Positions 44,001 through 55,888 are shown, numbered from the stretch's first letter. The stretch is DNA of 64,000 nt from Asterias rubens (GCF_902459465.1 NC_047067.1:20707680-20771679), one strand, 5' to 3'. Translations and numbers: made by a program. The notes: generated from the letters alone by a model not told the origin.

Positions 44001-47000
44001 TTACTTCTGATAACAAATGACAATCAAAATAAAACTGTCATGGCTTCACAATGCAAAGATTCTTCTAAAGATTGTGAAAGAATTAATGTGAAAAAAACCT
44101 CAGGGGAGCTGAAGGTAGAAATTGATATTCCTCTTAAAACGTAAAGAGTAGACAGATGTTCAATTCTAAAATAAAATTTAATTCATACTTCTGACAACTT
44201 GCATTTGCATAAAGATTGCTCTGAGAAACTCTTCACAATGCAACACCTTATTGACCCGATTCACCTGACGTCATCATCAGAATAATCTTGGATGTGCCAT
44301 TTTGGTGGTCAATGACACTGTGTGTTATTCAGTGAAGTGCGCATTTTAGGCGTTGCTGCGATTGACCACCAAAATGGTGAACGGGCACAGTCGCCGCGTG
44401 TGATGTGCATGCAAGGGGTCATTTTCAAACATCTGCTGAAAACTTACCTGTTTACTCATTAATTTTTGTAAAGCGCTTCGGGACTGTTGTGTGAAGCGCT
44501 ATATAAAGGCCGTTCATTATTATTATTATTATTAGTACTTGTTTTGAAAATTATATGGATGTGTGCAAGATAGCAGAATTGTTCACAACAGCAAATACTT
44601 ACATGAGTTTTTCTTTGGCATTCTCATCAACATGAGTAATCCTAACAAGGAGTATGGGAGAAGCCCTTAAGGCGCTAGACAGTGAAGGATGATCTCGACT
44701 CTCAAATGTCAAGTTAGCCCCCTGTGTAAATAACAACAACAAATAATAGATGTTAAATTTGCATGGAGGAAATACGATATAGAAAGGTTTGCAGTAACAC
44801 CATGTAAAGAACCGTTGGTTTCAACTCAACGTTTCGATCAGTATGCTCTGATCATCTTCTGGAGAAATAAAAACAAAGATAAGTTGTGTCAGTCAAACTT
44901 CAGTTGAAGTTTGATTGTGTCAGTGCAAACAAGTTCAATCTTTGGGGAAGAAAAAAACTCTGTCGTTGGTCTCAAATACAACACATACCGCTGATATATC
45001 CTGCACGGTGTACAACCTGCCTTTCCTTCTACCAGTCATATGACAGTACTTCCCCTTCTGGATAAATGGTAGAGCCTTGGATCTGTCAACCAATCAGAAC
45101 GCAAATAATAACCATGAATGAAACTAAATCACACTTCAATAGAGAAACAGCAAACTAAATCAGCAAACATCACCCTTGCTTACTCGTAAAAGGAAAATAA
45201 ATTAAGGGCAACATTGACAACTCTTACAACGAAATCCTCTATTGACCCCTTGCACGCACGTCACATGCGCGACTGTGCCACGCTCACCATTTTTGTGGTC
45301 AATACGGCGCCTAAAATGCGTACTTCACTGAATAACTCACAGTGACATTGACCACGAATTGAATTGGGTCAATATTAACTTGATAGTATTTAAAATTAGA
45401 GAATACTAACCAATGACTAAGAATAAAAGAAAAGCAAATATGAACTAATTTCCAGTATTTTAAAGTGTTAATTTTTGTTGTTGATGTAATTTGTCACTTA
45501 CTTTGAGCCAAAATTGCGATACTCGTATACAGTCATGGTACTATCCAGGTCAAAATAGAAGCCACAAAGCTCTCTCAGTGCATCATGGCCACTCCTTGTA
45601 ATGATTCGAGCATTGAATGTTAGACGCTTCTCAAGTAAGTTCTCAGTCACTGTTCCACTTGTCCTTACTCTGAAACAATACAGAAAAATGAGAATTGGGC
45701 TTCAGGAAAACTGAAGCTAGTGTTGATGGATATACTATAGTTAGGATGGAAATATATTGCAATTAGAGGAATAGGCCACATACAAAATTTCACTAAAAAA
45801 TAATTACTTTCTTGGATAAAAGTTACATTTGTTGTTTATGATCGTTTTCCTTTTGTGCTGTTTTGCAGAAGAATAAAACAATTTATTACAATAAATACAA
45901 TGTTTTGCCAGAAATAATGTCATTGTGGGAATGTGAAACGTACAGATAAATCAAGGATAGAGATTTAAATTAACATTTTAAAGTGCAGAAAAAGTTTTTT
46001 AAAACTGTATTTTGCTGTATCTGCTGAAAACATCAGCTAAAACTTCCAAAGGATTTTTGTATCCTTTGCACATCTTTTGTTTATGGCAAATTCATTAACA
46101 AACATTGGACTGAAGATGTGCACTTCAGTGATACTTACATGAAACTGAACTTGAACTTTTTCAGTAAGAACTCACACAAATATGACTAGCATCCAAACCA
46201 GTTTGTTGTAATCTAGACTTACTTTGATTCATGCAAGGCTCTAGTCTTGGGTCTTGATTGGCCGTACGGAGTTGTGTGTCCAGACAATGGAGTTTCACAC
46301 CTCTGGTTTTGTTCAGGATCACAAATAACTGCCCTGAAAACAAACACACACAAAAATTAATACTTTAGATTAAATACTTTAATCAAAGAGAAAGAGAAAG
46401 GTGTTTTTTGTGTTTTTCACCCTTTTTCTCAAACTGAGTTTTGACCTGGGCGAAATTTTGTTGAGCTGCTTAAACACAAAAGTAGCCAAGCACAACTAGT
46501 TTATTCCTACTAGAATATGGTTACCAGCCAAACCACTATGTCAAATGTACAAGCTGTGACTGGTATCCAGCCTTTTTATTGCTAAGCAGAAATGATTAAG
46601 CACTGTTTTCTGCTGAAGCGCCCAGGTTGCACTGTGACAATGATTTAACTGAGAGACCAAATCCAAATACCTTGACAGTTGATCTATTAAGACAGTCTGC
46701 TCAATCTCCTGTCTACGCCTTTCAGCTGCAATCGTCTCCTGTAAAGATAAACAAATACAGAAGATGTGTGTTGCAAGAAACTGCAGTAACAATGCAATTA
46801 AAGACACAAGATCGTGCACATGTTAAAACCCATAAACCCTGAAAAGGGTTTTAAAAGATTCTTGAATATAAAAAAAAACACGGACTGGCCTTAGTAGAAG
46901 CTTCACAGCTGTTGGCAATGAATTGAGTGAATTGAAATTGACTTACTGCGTCCATTTTCTTCTGTAATGGATTTCTTGCATCCTCCACAGGATCCTCCTC

Positions 47001-50000
47001 AATGTCAATGTCTGTTCTGTAAAAATTGACACAAAATACCGTCATTAGGAACTCATATTTTATCATAGTTTTTCAGATTAACGGATGAAAGAGGCTGTCA
47101 GGTCAACTAGGTTGGCCCTTTTGTAGCCTGAGCATCTGACGCCACCCTTCGAGGCTTGTGAATAACTCCAGAGAAAAATCTATCCCCAAGAAGGGAAGGT
47201 TTCAACCTTGTTCCCACCGAAGTACAAAAATCTATCCCCTAGATAGTAAGGTTTCAACCTCGTTCTCAGCAAGATACCCTTTCATCATCCCACTTTTTCC
47301 CCCACAATGCCTTGCTAGAGCATAAAGGAGAGTCTCAAAAAGTTGGCACAGTAGAAACTTTCGAATTGGATCAGGTAAGTATTCTAGGGTGTGCTCATGT
47401 ACCGTTCCATCAGAATGGGGGGACGTTTTGTTGAATGTTAAAAATACTAACTCACATACATGTACTCACTTATAAAGAACTGCTCTTGTACTTTAGCACA
47501 ATGATGCAGTACAGCATGTTTAGTTTGAGGGTACCTATATAATGTTGTTCTAAAACTAATTGAGCAAAGCCATACCTGTATGGTGCTTTCAGTTGCTTCT
47601 TCTGTTGGCCTCCCCTCTGGGACCACTGTTTCATCTGATCTTTCTTGTCCTGTTCATACTGTTTGTACTGCTGCTTTTGCCTGTCAGAGGGAGGAGGTAT
47701 ATTTTCTGGCACAGCAGGCTCAGTCCATGCAGACTACAAAGAAAAAGCCCATTATAAGATGAGAGTGTTATCTACTGTATTTACACTTTCAGCCAATGAG
47801 AGATATCTCCTTCATAGGTGTGGTCAAATCAAAGATGCTCAAATCAAAGATTGCCAACATGACTATGATAATTATTTCTTGGCAAGCAACTCATCATAAT
47901 AAAAACGCATCAATTTGACGAAATATGAATCTTATTAGTTAATAATAATAAAAATAATAAAAATAACAATCAATTTGGATCTAGCACTTTATCAGAGCCC
48001 GGAGGGCATATCAAAGCGCATGTCCGAGTTTGTTTTCTCAAACCTTTTGTTTTCCTGCTAGATTAAGGCGTGGCACACTATCGGGTCTCTGTGATCGGTT
48101 ACTCTGTCTGCCTGCTGAAGGTGTATGATGCAGTGCAAATGGGGAATTCATTGCTGGATTTCTAAGAAAATAAAAGACCAAGATAAAAATTCTAGAAGAA
48201 ATTGGATTTAGATCAATGTTATACATGCTCAGCAGTCTTCAAATAGGAACACGTTTTTACTGCTGTAATCACAACCAAAAACGACAATCAGAATCAACAA
48301 ATTTGTAAAACAAATTTTGTCCGGAAGAAATTCCCAGAAGTGACCATTTTCTAACATTTCAGAAACTAATCTTTTACACACAGCCATGTCCACATCTAGA
48401 AACTAATCTTTTACACACAGCCATGTCCACATCTAGAAACTAATCTTTTACACACAGCCATGTCCACATCTAGAAACTAATCTTTTACACACAGCCATGT
48501 CCACATCTAGAAACTAATCTTTTACACACAGCCATGTCCACATCTAGAAACTAATCTTTTACACACAGCCATGTCCACATCTAGAAACTAATCTTTTACA
48601 CACAGCCATGTCCACATCTAGAAACTAATCTTTTACACACAGCCATGTCCACATCTAGAAACTAATCTTTTACACACAGCCATGTCCACATCTAGAAACT
48701 AATCTTTTACACACAGCCATGTCCACATCTAGAAACTAATCTTTTACACACAGCCATGTCCACATCTAGAAACTAATCTTTTACACACAGCCATGTCCAC
48801 ATCTAGAAACTAATCTTTTACACACAGCCATGTCCACATCTAGAAACATGATGTATTCTCTTTATATTTAGAGTCTTTAATAATTTGTTCTTGGTCTTCA
48901 ATTTGTACTGTTATGTGTTTTTCAGCTTTCAACCTCTAGCTTATTAATAAATATTTCATTCTTACCTCGCAGCTGGGCTGTAGTCATGGTAACCCCAACT
49001 GGAATACAAAGGAATAAAAGACAAGGCAAATAACATGAAAATCTTAGGCAGTTAATTGTCTACGCTTGAGTCCCCAAGAGGTACCAGCCAGTATTCTGGA
49101 TGCCCTTTTTGTACTTGATTCAGGCCTGTATGCTTCGTTTATGAAAGGGCGAGGACACCATGGCATTTTCTCCTTGTTGACAAAGGGCACCCTTTTGAGG
49201 AAACTGTAAACTTCTACTGGAACATTTCAAGGAGACCAAGGCAATGGCCAGGGGGCATGCAGGCAATCGCCTTCGTTTTGTCTCCGTGAAGTATTAGGCC
49301 TGTTAATTAATTGAACCATTTAGCAACTGAGGTCCAAAATGTTGACTGTTTCAAGCAACTCGACCTATTGATTGATTCATTCAAAAGCTCTGAGTAAACA
49401 ATGAATACACGTGTCTCAGTAAAGTTCAACATTATTAACGAACCGTCAACCTGAATGACTTGATTATATTACCTGACAGTACTCGCAGTGTCTGGAGGGT
49501 CGAGCTTCTCATCATTCTTGGCGACTGGGTTTGTAAGATTGTCATCTTGATCTCTAAGTCGACCCAGATCAAGGGAAGGCATCCTGTGGAAAATTCAACC
49601 CAAAAATGAGGGGAGTGGTCTTTATCTGGCCTAAGACTGATGCTACAAACTGATAAATATATTTGTATCATTGTTATCATTTTGTTGTTTTCTTTACACA
49701 ATACCACAGGGTGATGAGCTCCATACACTTTCCCAGAGAACTGCTAACACAAATCTGCTACAATAATGATCAGTAATGACATCTCATCTTCAAATAAAAC
49801 TTTGCATTTCACGAAACAAAAAAGTAAAAAGTATCATTTTCATTTGTTAATTTTCTGATTATTACAATTTTTTCTGAAATAACTTGCATAATACTAACCA
49901 GTCATCAGGAACTATGGTAGAAATGAAAAAATGGGTAGCTTGACGTATGGACCATAGCAGGGCCTTTCACCAAGGCTAAAATGACAACACAAAATATAGA

Positions 50001-50808
50001 ATCAAATGTAATGGTGTATTCAAGAGTAGTGGAGGCTCCGTCAAAATCACCAGATATCGGTTTATGTGTCTTGTGTTGTCATTCAGCTTACTAGAAAGAC
50101 TCTGTTAGGGTCCAAACGTTACGCCATTAACTCATTTTGTATTACTTTTTTCAGCAACATCTTTTCTTACCCATCTGGTTTGGGGTACTGCATCCTGGAA
50201 CGAGGTCTCGGCGTAAGATTCTTAATTTTGTCTAGCTTGGCTTGTGTGATCACACATGTCTGGAGTTGGGCAAAAATGAAATAATTTAAATAGTTTTGAA
50301 CACAGAAATGTCAAGGGTGATCCCTACCAACAGTTGTATGTGGTTTGGGTACTATGAGGTAGGTAAAGGAGTGATTGGCAGTTTGTGTAATAAGGGTTAG
50401 GAGTGTTACAAGGGTAGGCTGGTTAAAACAGAGGTAGATAGTTTGGTTTATGAACAACGGGTTTTGGCCCTTTCCATAGTGCGTTTGGGGAGCAGTAATT
50501 TGAAGAAGTTATCCTATGAGCTCTAGGTTTGTTAGTGACCTGAAGAAAGATACCACAGTACAAATACTGGCCAAAGAACTGACCTTGTTATTAGAATTGT
50601 TAGAAGAAGGAAAGGTGCGATGAACGACAGGTTTTGGCCCTTTCCGTGGTGCATCAGGGGTGCTGTAATTTGGAGAAGAAAAGTTCCCAGGATCTCTTTG
50701 TTTGTTAGTGGCTGAAGAAAGATTCTTAGGAGAGGCCAACTTGCCTTGTTGGGAGCCTCCTCTGCCCTCTTGTCTTGGTGTTGGTGTTCCACGAATGATT
50801 AAATCCAT
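41040..50808 (-). CDS. CAPS2: Calcyphosin-2 homologue (EF-hand protein), 17 coding exons
   Basis: Exons 5' to 3': 50584-50808, 50171-50259, 49473-49583, 48966-48998, 48044-48161, 47576-47733, 46947-47016, 46671-46738, 46223-46333, 45502-45669, 44989-45082, 44603-44721, 43836-43945, 43198-43352, 42559-42678, 41906-42002, 41040-41206. Phases agree and lengths sum to 2013 nt, i.e. 670 residues. The C-terminal EF-hands are plain: DISGDGVLSKEE, DQNEDQSIDYGE, DANKSGTVSKDE. The tail KEISYGEFEDYYEGVS..DDDFCNMM..W.I matches the end of vertebrate CAPS2. The N-terminal half is basic and Pro/Gln-rich, with a Lys/Gln-rich helical stretch (QQYKQYEQDKKDQMKQWSQR). The start ATG follows acceptor TTTTCATAAGCAG, so an untranslated exon lies further upstream. 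The function, as calcium sensor, is inferred from the family. Confidence 0.9.
41906..43352 (-). CDS. CAPS2: CAPS2 EF-hand exons
   Basis: Exons 43198-43352, 42559-42678 and 41906-42002 each carry one calcium loop: D-I-S-G-D-G-V-L-S-K-E-E and D-A-N-K-S-G-T-V-S-K-D-E have ligands at positions 1, 3, 5 and 12. The middle loop, D-Q-N-E-D-Q-S-I-D-Y-G-E, has Gln where glycine is usual at position 6, so it may bind calcium less well. The middle exon (120 bp) is phase 0 at both ends, so skipping it would keep frame. Confidence 0.85.
42180..42425 (+). repeat. Non-LTR retrotransposon C-terminal fragment
   Basis: The plus strand reads KKWRWAGHLARKHDNRWACT, then GRQNSRRRDDL and ILLQWSETG, with internal stops. 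This is the usual end of a non-LTR ORF2. It lies in a CAPS2 intron, antisense to the gene. Confidence 0.65.
44249..44420 (+). mobile_element. MITE-like repeat, forward copy
   Basis: Starts TTATTGACCCGATTCACC and ends CATGCAAGGGGTCA. Shared internal blocks are CCATTTTGGTGGTCAATG, TATTCAGTGAAGTGCGCATT and GGCACAGTCGC. The inverted copy is at 45240-45375, so the pair flanks two CAPS2 exons. Confidence 0.7.
44430..44540 (+). repeat. Non-LTR 3' tail (GCGCTATATAAA type)
   Basis: GTAAAGCGCTTCGGGACTG, then GTGAAGCGCTATATAAAGGC and a TTATTATT run: the usual 3' end of L2/CR1-like elements. No coding part remains. Confidence 0.6.
44755..44870 (-). repeat. Dispersed short repeat, Penelope-type tail
   Basis: On the minus strand: CCAGAAGATGATCAGAGC, CATACTGATCGAAACGTTGA, GTTGAAACCAACGG, then ACATGGTGTTACTGCAAACC and ATCGTATTTCCTCCATGC. 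The stem GATCAG..CTGATC with following GAAACG is better preserved here than at 1030 or 20318. Confidence 0.6.
45240..45375 (-). mobile_element. MITE-like repeat, inverted copy
   Basis: Starts TATTGACCCCTTGCACGC and ends GAATTGGGTCAATA. It is the reverse complement of 44249-44420 over most of its length, with several differences. Confidence 0.7.
47930..48030. repeat. AT-rich microsatellite and repeat tail
   Basis: TAATAATAATAAAAATAATA-type tract followed by CTAGCACTTTATCAGAGCCC, which resembles the tail of a short dispersed repeat read on the minus strand. It directly precedes a CAPS2 exon donor. Confidence 0.45.
48360..48848. repeat. 37-bp minisatellite, about 13 copies
   Basis: Units of 37 bp (AGAAACTAATCTTTTACACA through CATCT) are identical over their full length from 48360 to about 48848. 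They lie in the CAPS2 intron between exons 48966-48998 and 48044-48161. The perfect identity points to recent expansion. Confidence 0.97.
49121..49302. mobile_element. MITE with CAGGCCTG termini (copy 1)
   Basis: Begins CAGGCCTGTATGCTTCG and ends GAAGTATTAGGCCTG. Internally it shares GGAACATTTCAAGGAGACCA-like and GCATGCAGGCAAT blocks with copy 2 at 55889-56069. In a CAPS2 intron. Confidence 0.75.
50440..50570 (-). pseudogene. Degenerate tandem duplicate of CAPS2 exon 1
   Basis: The blocks GGTTTTGGCCCTTTCC, GCAGTAATTTGAAGAAG and GTTTGTTAGTGACCTGAAGA match, in order, blocks of the coding exon at 50584-50808 (GGTTTTGGCCCTTTCCGTGG, GCTGTAATTTGGAGAAG, GTTTGTTAGTGGCTGAAGA). Substitutions and indels break the reading frame. 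It sits just downstream of the true exon. Confidence 0.75.
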
Positions 50809-51258
50809 TCCTGCTTATGAAAAAATAAAAACAAGCACCATGGTTATCAATTTAAGATTGTAGTTAAGTTAGCCTAATCCAACTTTGTTAGGAAATTCTA
50901 CTAAACTCTAATAAGACAGCAGATTGTATAGCGCCCTCTTTACACGGGTAGCCGGCATTTGATACGCCCCACTTCTGCAGCTAAGTGGAGCCAACATTAT
51001 AGATATAAGTATTAATGAGAAAAATAAAAATAGCTGAGTGCAAACTGTTTGCCAACGACTAGAACCTATCAATTATCATACTATGAGTATATATTGGATA
51101 GCCACACCCGGCGTTTGTACAGTAGTTAACAGATGCAGATGCAGATGTATGAGGTGTGATGTTGCATGATGTAGCTTCACACGTTGCATGAGTATTGGGC
51201 GAGCATCACAACTTCCATTGACATCACCTCATGCATATTCATGACTTAGCACATCAAC

Positions 51259-51347
51259 CTGGTACCACCTAGCCCCACTTGTGGCCAAGGATACTGAATC
51301 CTTAAGGATTCAGCTATCCTTGGCCACACAAGTGGGGCTACCTGGTA
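51259..51347. repeat. Near-perfect 89-bp palindrome
   Basis: CTGGTACCACCTAGCCCC through ACTGAATCC, a TTAA centre, then the complementary arm ending GGGGCTACCTGGTACC. Arms of about 43 bp have only a few mismatches. It lies just upstream of the first CAPS2 coding exon. It could be a small MITE or a very stable transcript hairpin. Confidence 0.85.
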
Positions 51348-52054
51348 CCCAGACCTCTCCCAATCAGCATACAGCGAATCATAATTATGGTAGCCACCGT
51401 CCGCAGCCGCACCCCTTGTCCAGATGCTGTATAGGCTTTGACAAGTAGTTGAATAGATGTAGTATGTAGATGTAGCCCACAGTCACAACAAACTTGATTG
51501 CATAAGTAGGCAGTTTCATGAAAATTCAAAGTTGCTTCAATCCTTTTGAATGTTACATCAACAGAAAGAGTACAAAAATAGCAACAAAATGAGGGGTCCA
51601 TGGTCATGATAGAGTATTCCTAAGCAGAGTTACGGATTTTTGAATAATTGAATTATCGGTCAATATTGACTCCCGTTTCAGTGAAAAAGTTGTGACCGGC
51701 TGTATGTAAAGGTATGTAATATACAAGTATAGTATTTGAAACTCACATAGAGTGTAAACACATACAAATATTAGAATGAGGCAAATCTTTGTTAATGTAC
51801 CATAAAAACTTTACTTAATTTATTCACATATTCAAACTTGGCCGCACGTTATTGCGCAAAGACACTGCGGTCAAATACGTAAAAATCCAAAATGGCCGCC
51901 AAGTCGATATTTGTTGGTTTAAAGTGGTTGTAGAATGTATTGCAGTTTGAATTTATTCCTGCTACACAGGTAGATTCACATTGTAAACAACCCTAATCAA
52001 ATTGTGGAAAGAGCTGTACAAATAGTTTACTCTTTTAGTGGTTTTGGAAGATGT

Positions 52055-52155
52055 AGAATGGCTGCCAAAATTCCAAAATGGCAGCCAAATTTCCAAAATG
52101 GCTGCCAAAATACCAAAATGGCCGCCGAAATTTAAAATTGGCCGCCAAAATTTCT
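52055..52155. promoter_or_regulatory. Five spaced AATGGC(C/T/A)GCC motifs
   Basis: AAAATGGCTGCC, AAAATGGCAGCC, AAAATGGCTGCC, AAAATGGCCGCC and AAATTGGCCGCC follow one another at about 20-21 bp, with another copy near 51889. The core resembles the YY1 site (ATGGC), so this may be a YY1-type cluster. It could equally be a plain minisatellite. Confidence 0.45.
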
Positions 52156-52280
52156 TCAATTTTGAATTTTCAGAAAATGATTTGTGAAAATGTTGATTAT
52201 ATTTGCAAAGTATATGAAAACACAATAACTTTCTCTTTTCTCTTTTGCAGGTTATACTTGCACCTATCCCTAGGGTTGCA

Positions 52281-52833
52281 TCATAAGAGTCTCCTTTTAG
52301 ACATAAATGTACCATTAATAATATCAGCTAAAAACTCGGCTACAGTTTGAAAGATAGGCTCTTCCTCTCCGTCAAATTCTGTATTCTCCTTCATGATATC
52401 AGCCAATGCCATGTGGTGGGATTCAGCAAGACTGTCATCCAGATTGAGTCGTTTGTCCGGTGGTATTATGACACCTGTATCATCCGTCGATTTACGTTTT
52501 CTCTTAGCAATCATTGCAGGTGGTTTGTATTGTTCTGAGAGATACTGTTCAACTTCTGTCTTTGAATTCTTCTGATGTGCTGTTCGCTTATCTTTCACAG
52601 TTTTGAAACTATTCCGCACTGCCTGTTCTGTGAAATTATTATCAAACTTGGTACATAACATAGCTGTTACATACTTCCAAGATAAGCCTTTCTCCATCTG
52701 CTTTGCAGTTAGAGCTTGGACCACATCATGTATAACCTGATTGGTCAAGTGGTCCTTTCCAACCTCATGGAAAGGACCAGCTGATGTCTGCAGGACAAAA
52801 TCGAGAGGAGCAGTCGACACAGGATTCATAACT
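52281..52833 (-). CDS. Uncharacterised 182-residue protein, possible SANT/Myb-like fold
   Basis: The whole coding region lies in one exon: acceptor TTATTTTGCAG at 52834, ATG at 52827-52829, stop at 52281-52283. An untranslated first exon ends at 54244. Residues about 22-85 look helical, with spaced aromatic residues (LSWKYVTAMLCTKFDNNF, EQAVRNSFKTVKDKR), like the helix pattern of SANT/Myb or MADF domains. A basic patch follows (AKRKRK, a likely nuclear signal), then an acidic C-terminal part. A role in DNA binding is inference; I do not recognise the family. Confidence 0.65.
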
Positions 52834-54243
52834 CTGCAAAATAAAACATATGATCAGCAGATACTTTTGAAATTGTTGAAACTTACTTGAAAAACCACCT
52901 TTTTAAGCGCCACTTTTTTATCACTTAATTTGTTAATTTGTTTTGTTGTTTAATGTTTATTACTGTTATTTATCTGTATTTCTTAACAACCTGTGATTTT
53001 TAATTGTACAGCGCTTTGTGATGTCTGTGACATGGAAAGCGTTTTTTAAATAGTTAATATTATTATTATAAAGAATATTGTAAATTTGTTTCGCTATTGA
53101 TTTTTTAAACAATTTTGCATCCAATTTATCTCTTAAATGATGCCACATTATTGGACAAGACAATACTTTTTTTTATACATAATGAATTGTCAAAGGTATC
53201 AATTTCTTACCTTTCAAACAAAAACTGTGACGTGCATTGTTTTTTTCAGCAGAAGAAAAAGGTTCGTCTCAGAACAACAAACCTTTGCAGTATGCCCTTT
53301 TTCCTTTCCCCCAGAAAAAATGAAAAGCACGTTCTCGACTCCCCTTTTAATTAGTGGATACCATATTTATTTATTTATTAATTTTGTTGTCTGATTCGTA
53401 ACCCAAAAGCAACGAAGGAAAAAAGGGAATATTTGAATTTTATTTTATGTTAGTTTCAACTTAATAGAGCCCCTTGAATATTTTTTTTTTTTTAAATAAA
53501 TGTGACTTTTAAAAAATAGAGCTGAAGCCATGATGAAAATCAGTCAGTTTTGATGGCCTCATCTGAGTACTAGGCAACTAGCTATATTTCTATCAATGAG
53601 TACTAACTATTAAAAAACAAATTTTGATTAAACTTGTTCAAATCTTATTACCGATTATAGTTTGAAGTTTTCCATCTTTGATTTGAAATTTGAAATATTT
53701 AAAATTTAGAAATCCACCAATAAATCATCAAAAAATAACGGAAAACAAATTATAAGCACATCAGTCATAATCCCCCCTTTGTATAAATGGAATCGCCCAT
53801 TTTTACAAAATGGCCCACTTGATTCGGACTAGACCATTGAGTAATACAGGGTACAACTTCTTTGAGAGGAGCATACTTTAACGTTTACATGCATGCTATT
53901 TTGCACAAAATCAGGAAAAACAAATTATAAAATCATTAATATATCCTCGTTAATGATTATCAAATCTCAGTCAATGCCAAATTTCTTCCGTGCGCAAGCC
54001 CACAAAACGGCATGTCAACTTGCCGACCCCGCGAGAAAAATTTTTTTCTCGTCAAATTTTGCCGCGGTTAACTTTTTCCGCAAGCTGCACCGTCCTAGCG
54101 CAACAGCGTGTTTCAACAACATGAACATTTTTTAATAAATCTGGTACGTAAAATCCAAAAACCGACACCAAAACATTAGTAGCCTACCCCTTCTATCCAA
54201 ACTTAACAACCGAATGTGGACAAGGTTAATCATAAAAACTTAC

Positions 54244-54420
54244 CGAACTTCAGTTGGCTGTATTTTGAGATCGAAAGGTGCTCCGTCTTTGATTTTTTCT
54301 CCTGATCGTGTGCGTGATTCGGAACTTAGAAAGTGTGGTGAGTATCGAGCAAAGAAGCCCCATCACGTAACCAGGCAATAACGATTACTACGCCTATGCG
54401 TTTTCGCGGTGCGCATCGGG
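54244..54420 (-). promoter_or_regulatory. 5' UTR exon and promoter region of the 182-residue protein gene
   Basis: The minus strand has donor AAGTTCG|GTAAGTTT at 54238-54244. The upstream 100-250 bp is richer in GC and CpG (GCGTTTTCGCGGTGCGC on the plus strand at about 54398) than the surrounding DNA, as expected near a promoter. The transcription start is not defined. Confidence 0.45.
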
Positions 54421-54549
54421 GGTCAATGCACGACGGGCCACGGTCATAACTTCTTACCACAAAGGGGCTTCGGAAATAGCGCCACCATCGGCGGTTCGCG
54501 TGAAACTGCCTAGCATAAGGTTTAACGCGACTCAGAACCGCAATGCATT

Positions 54550-55880
54550 GTGGGAAGGAATATGGGGCGGTTTCTATGCAGTTTCAACGACCCGCACACG
54601 CAACGCCTATACCTTTATGTGGGTTCAACAGCGCCCTCTCTTGATATTTTGCTATTCGCGATAAACCTTATTTGTATGTACACAGCACAGGTATTGTTGT
54701 TGCTATTCAACTATCAAGACATCACAGTTCACATGTCAACAAAGTCATTATAATATTTGGTGAGCCCTGGCATGTTTTATATTAATCCCACAATAAAAAC
54801 ACAAGTGTAACAGTAAGGAATAACATGAAGTAAGTTTGAGTAGTAGCTAGTATGGGATGTTTTTTATAAATTATAATAGTCATGGTAGTGGGAGAAAACT
54901 GCAACCAAAAGTAAAATTAAAAGTCGTACTCTGAAAACTTGCCGTTTTACGTTAGGCCTATATTTAACATGTTTTGTCATTTTTAATGGCAACTGATGTT
55001 AAAAAGAGAGCCATACCAGCCCAACAAGGTGGGCTAGTATAAAGTCCTGATACTTACAGTCAGTCCAACTCTTGTCACACAATAATATTTGACACATTTA
55101 AAGAACTGTCACAGTGTCAGAGCAGAGATGTCATCCTTTGGCGTCTGCTCTCTGCGCGGTTTTACAAAAGGAATGCCGTTAAACATAACAAGTGGTGGTA
55201 CCCTCGACACTTTGTGGACTAAACTAATGCAAGACGTCGAGATTCCGTGCTGACAAGGGCGCCCTCTGCTGTTTGTAAAATGTTAGTCTGGTACCTAATC
55301 TAAGAGTTAGTGTTGTATAAGCATTAAGCTACGGGGAACTAGACTTCAAAAGTTGTTGCCAAAAATAGTACGGAAGCCTAACAAGACCATCTGCTCTGCC
55401 AAATTTCCAAATTAAATACATAAAATAAACATAACAAAATAGATAACTCTGTGTTTTGGGGTTCTCATGGATTTTCAAAATCTACTTTTTAAGATAAAAT
55501 GGTGGAAAGATACAATAAAGTACTTTTAGTACCAAGCAAACAACTTTATGAAAATGCAGATGTTTACTCTAAGTTTCCATATATTTGCATTCTGTTTAAA
55601 ACTAAAGGCCCTGTTCGGTTTGTTCAATGTTTTGCTGATAAATATCATCACGCATGATGCAAGTACATCAAATTCACCACATATAAAAACCAAACTAAGT
55701 ATTTAAAACATGTTTTAACTCCGTCTGACCTGTGTAAATGTTCGATGTTAACTTTACATGTACATGTACACTGTAGGCCTACGTACAACAAGATTGCATG
55801 ATTTTTCACTTCATTGCTTTGTATTCAGTGACAAGTGTTTAGTCGTAGCTAGTAGCCCTTTGATTTCTGAATTTCATTAC
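54550..55880. other. Intergenic stretch with no gene recognised
   Basis: AT-rich DNA without credible exons. A 67-codon plus-strand ORF at 54550-54753 shows no domain or splice support. Confidence 0.4.
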
Positions 55881-55888
55881 CCATGATT

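Noticed and set aside
52231..52255. Strong plus-strand splice acceptor (TTCTCTTTTCTCTTTTGCAG)
   Set aside because: It lies antisense to the 182-residue gene and no plus-strand exon frame follows it, so I treat it as a chance pyrimidine tract.
51962..52315. 117-codon minus-strand ORF across the AATGGC repeats
   Set aside because: Its repetitive middle is a translation of the 21-bp motif series and it overlaps the end of the 182-residue gene in another frame.
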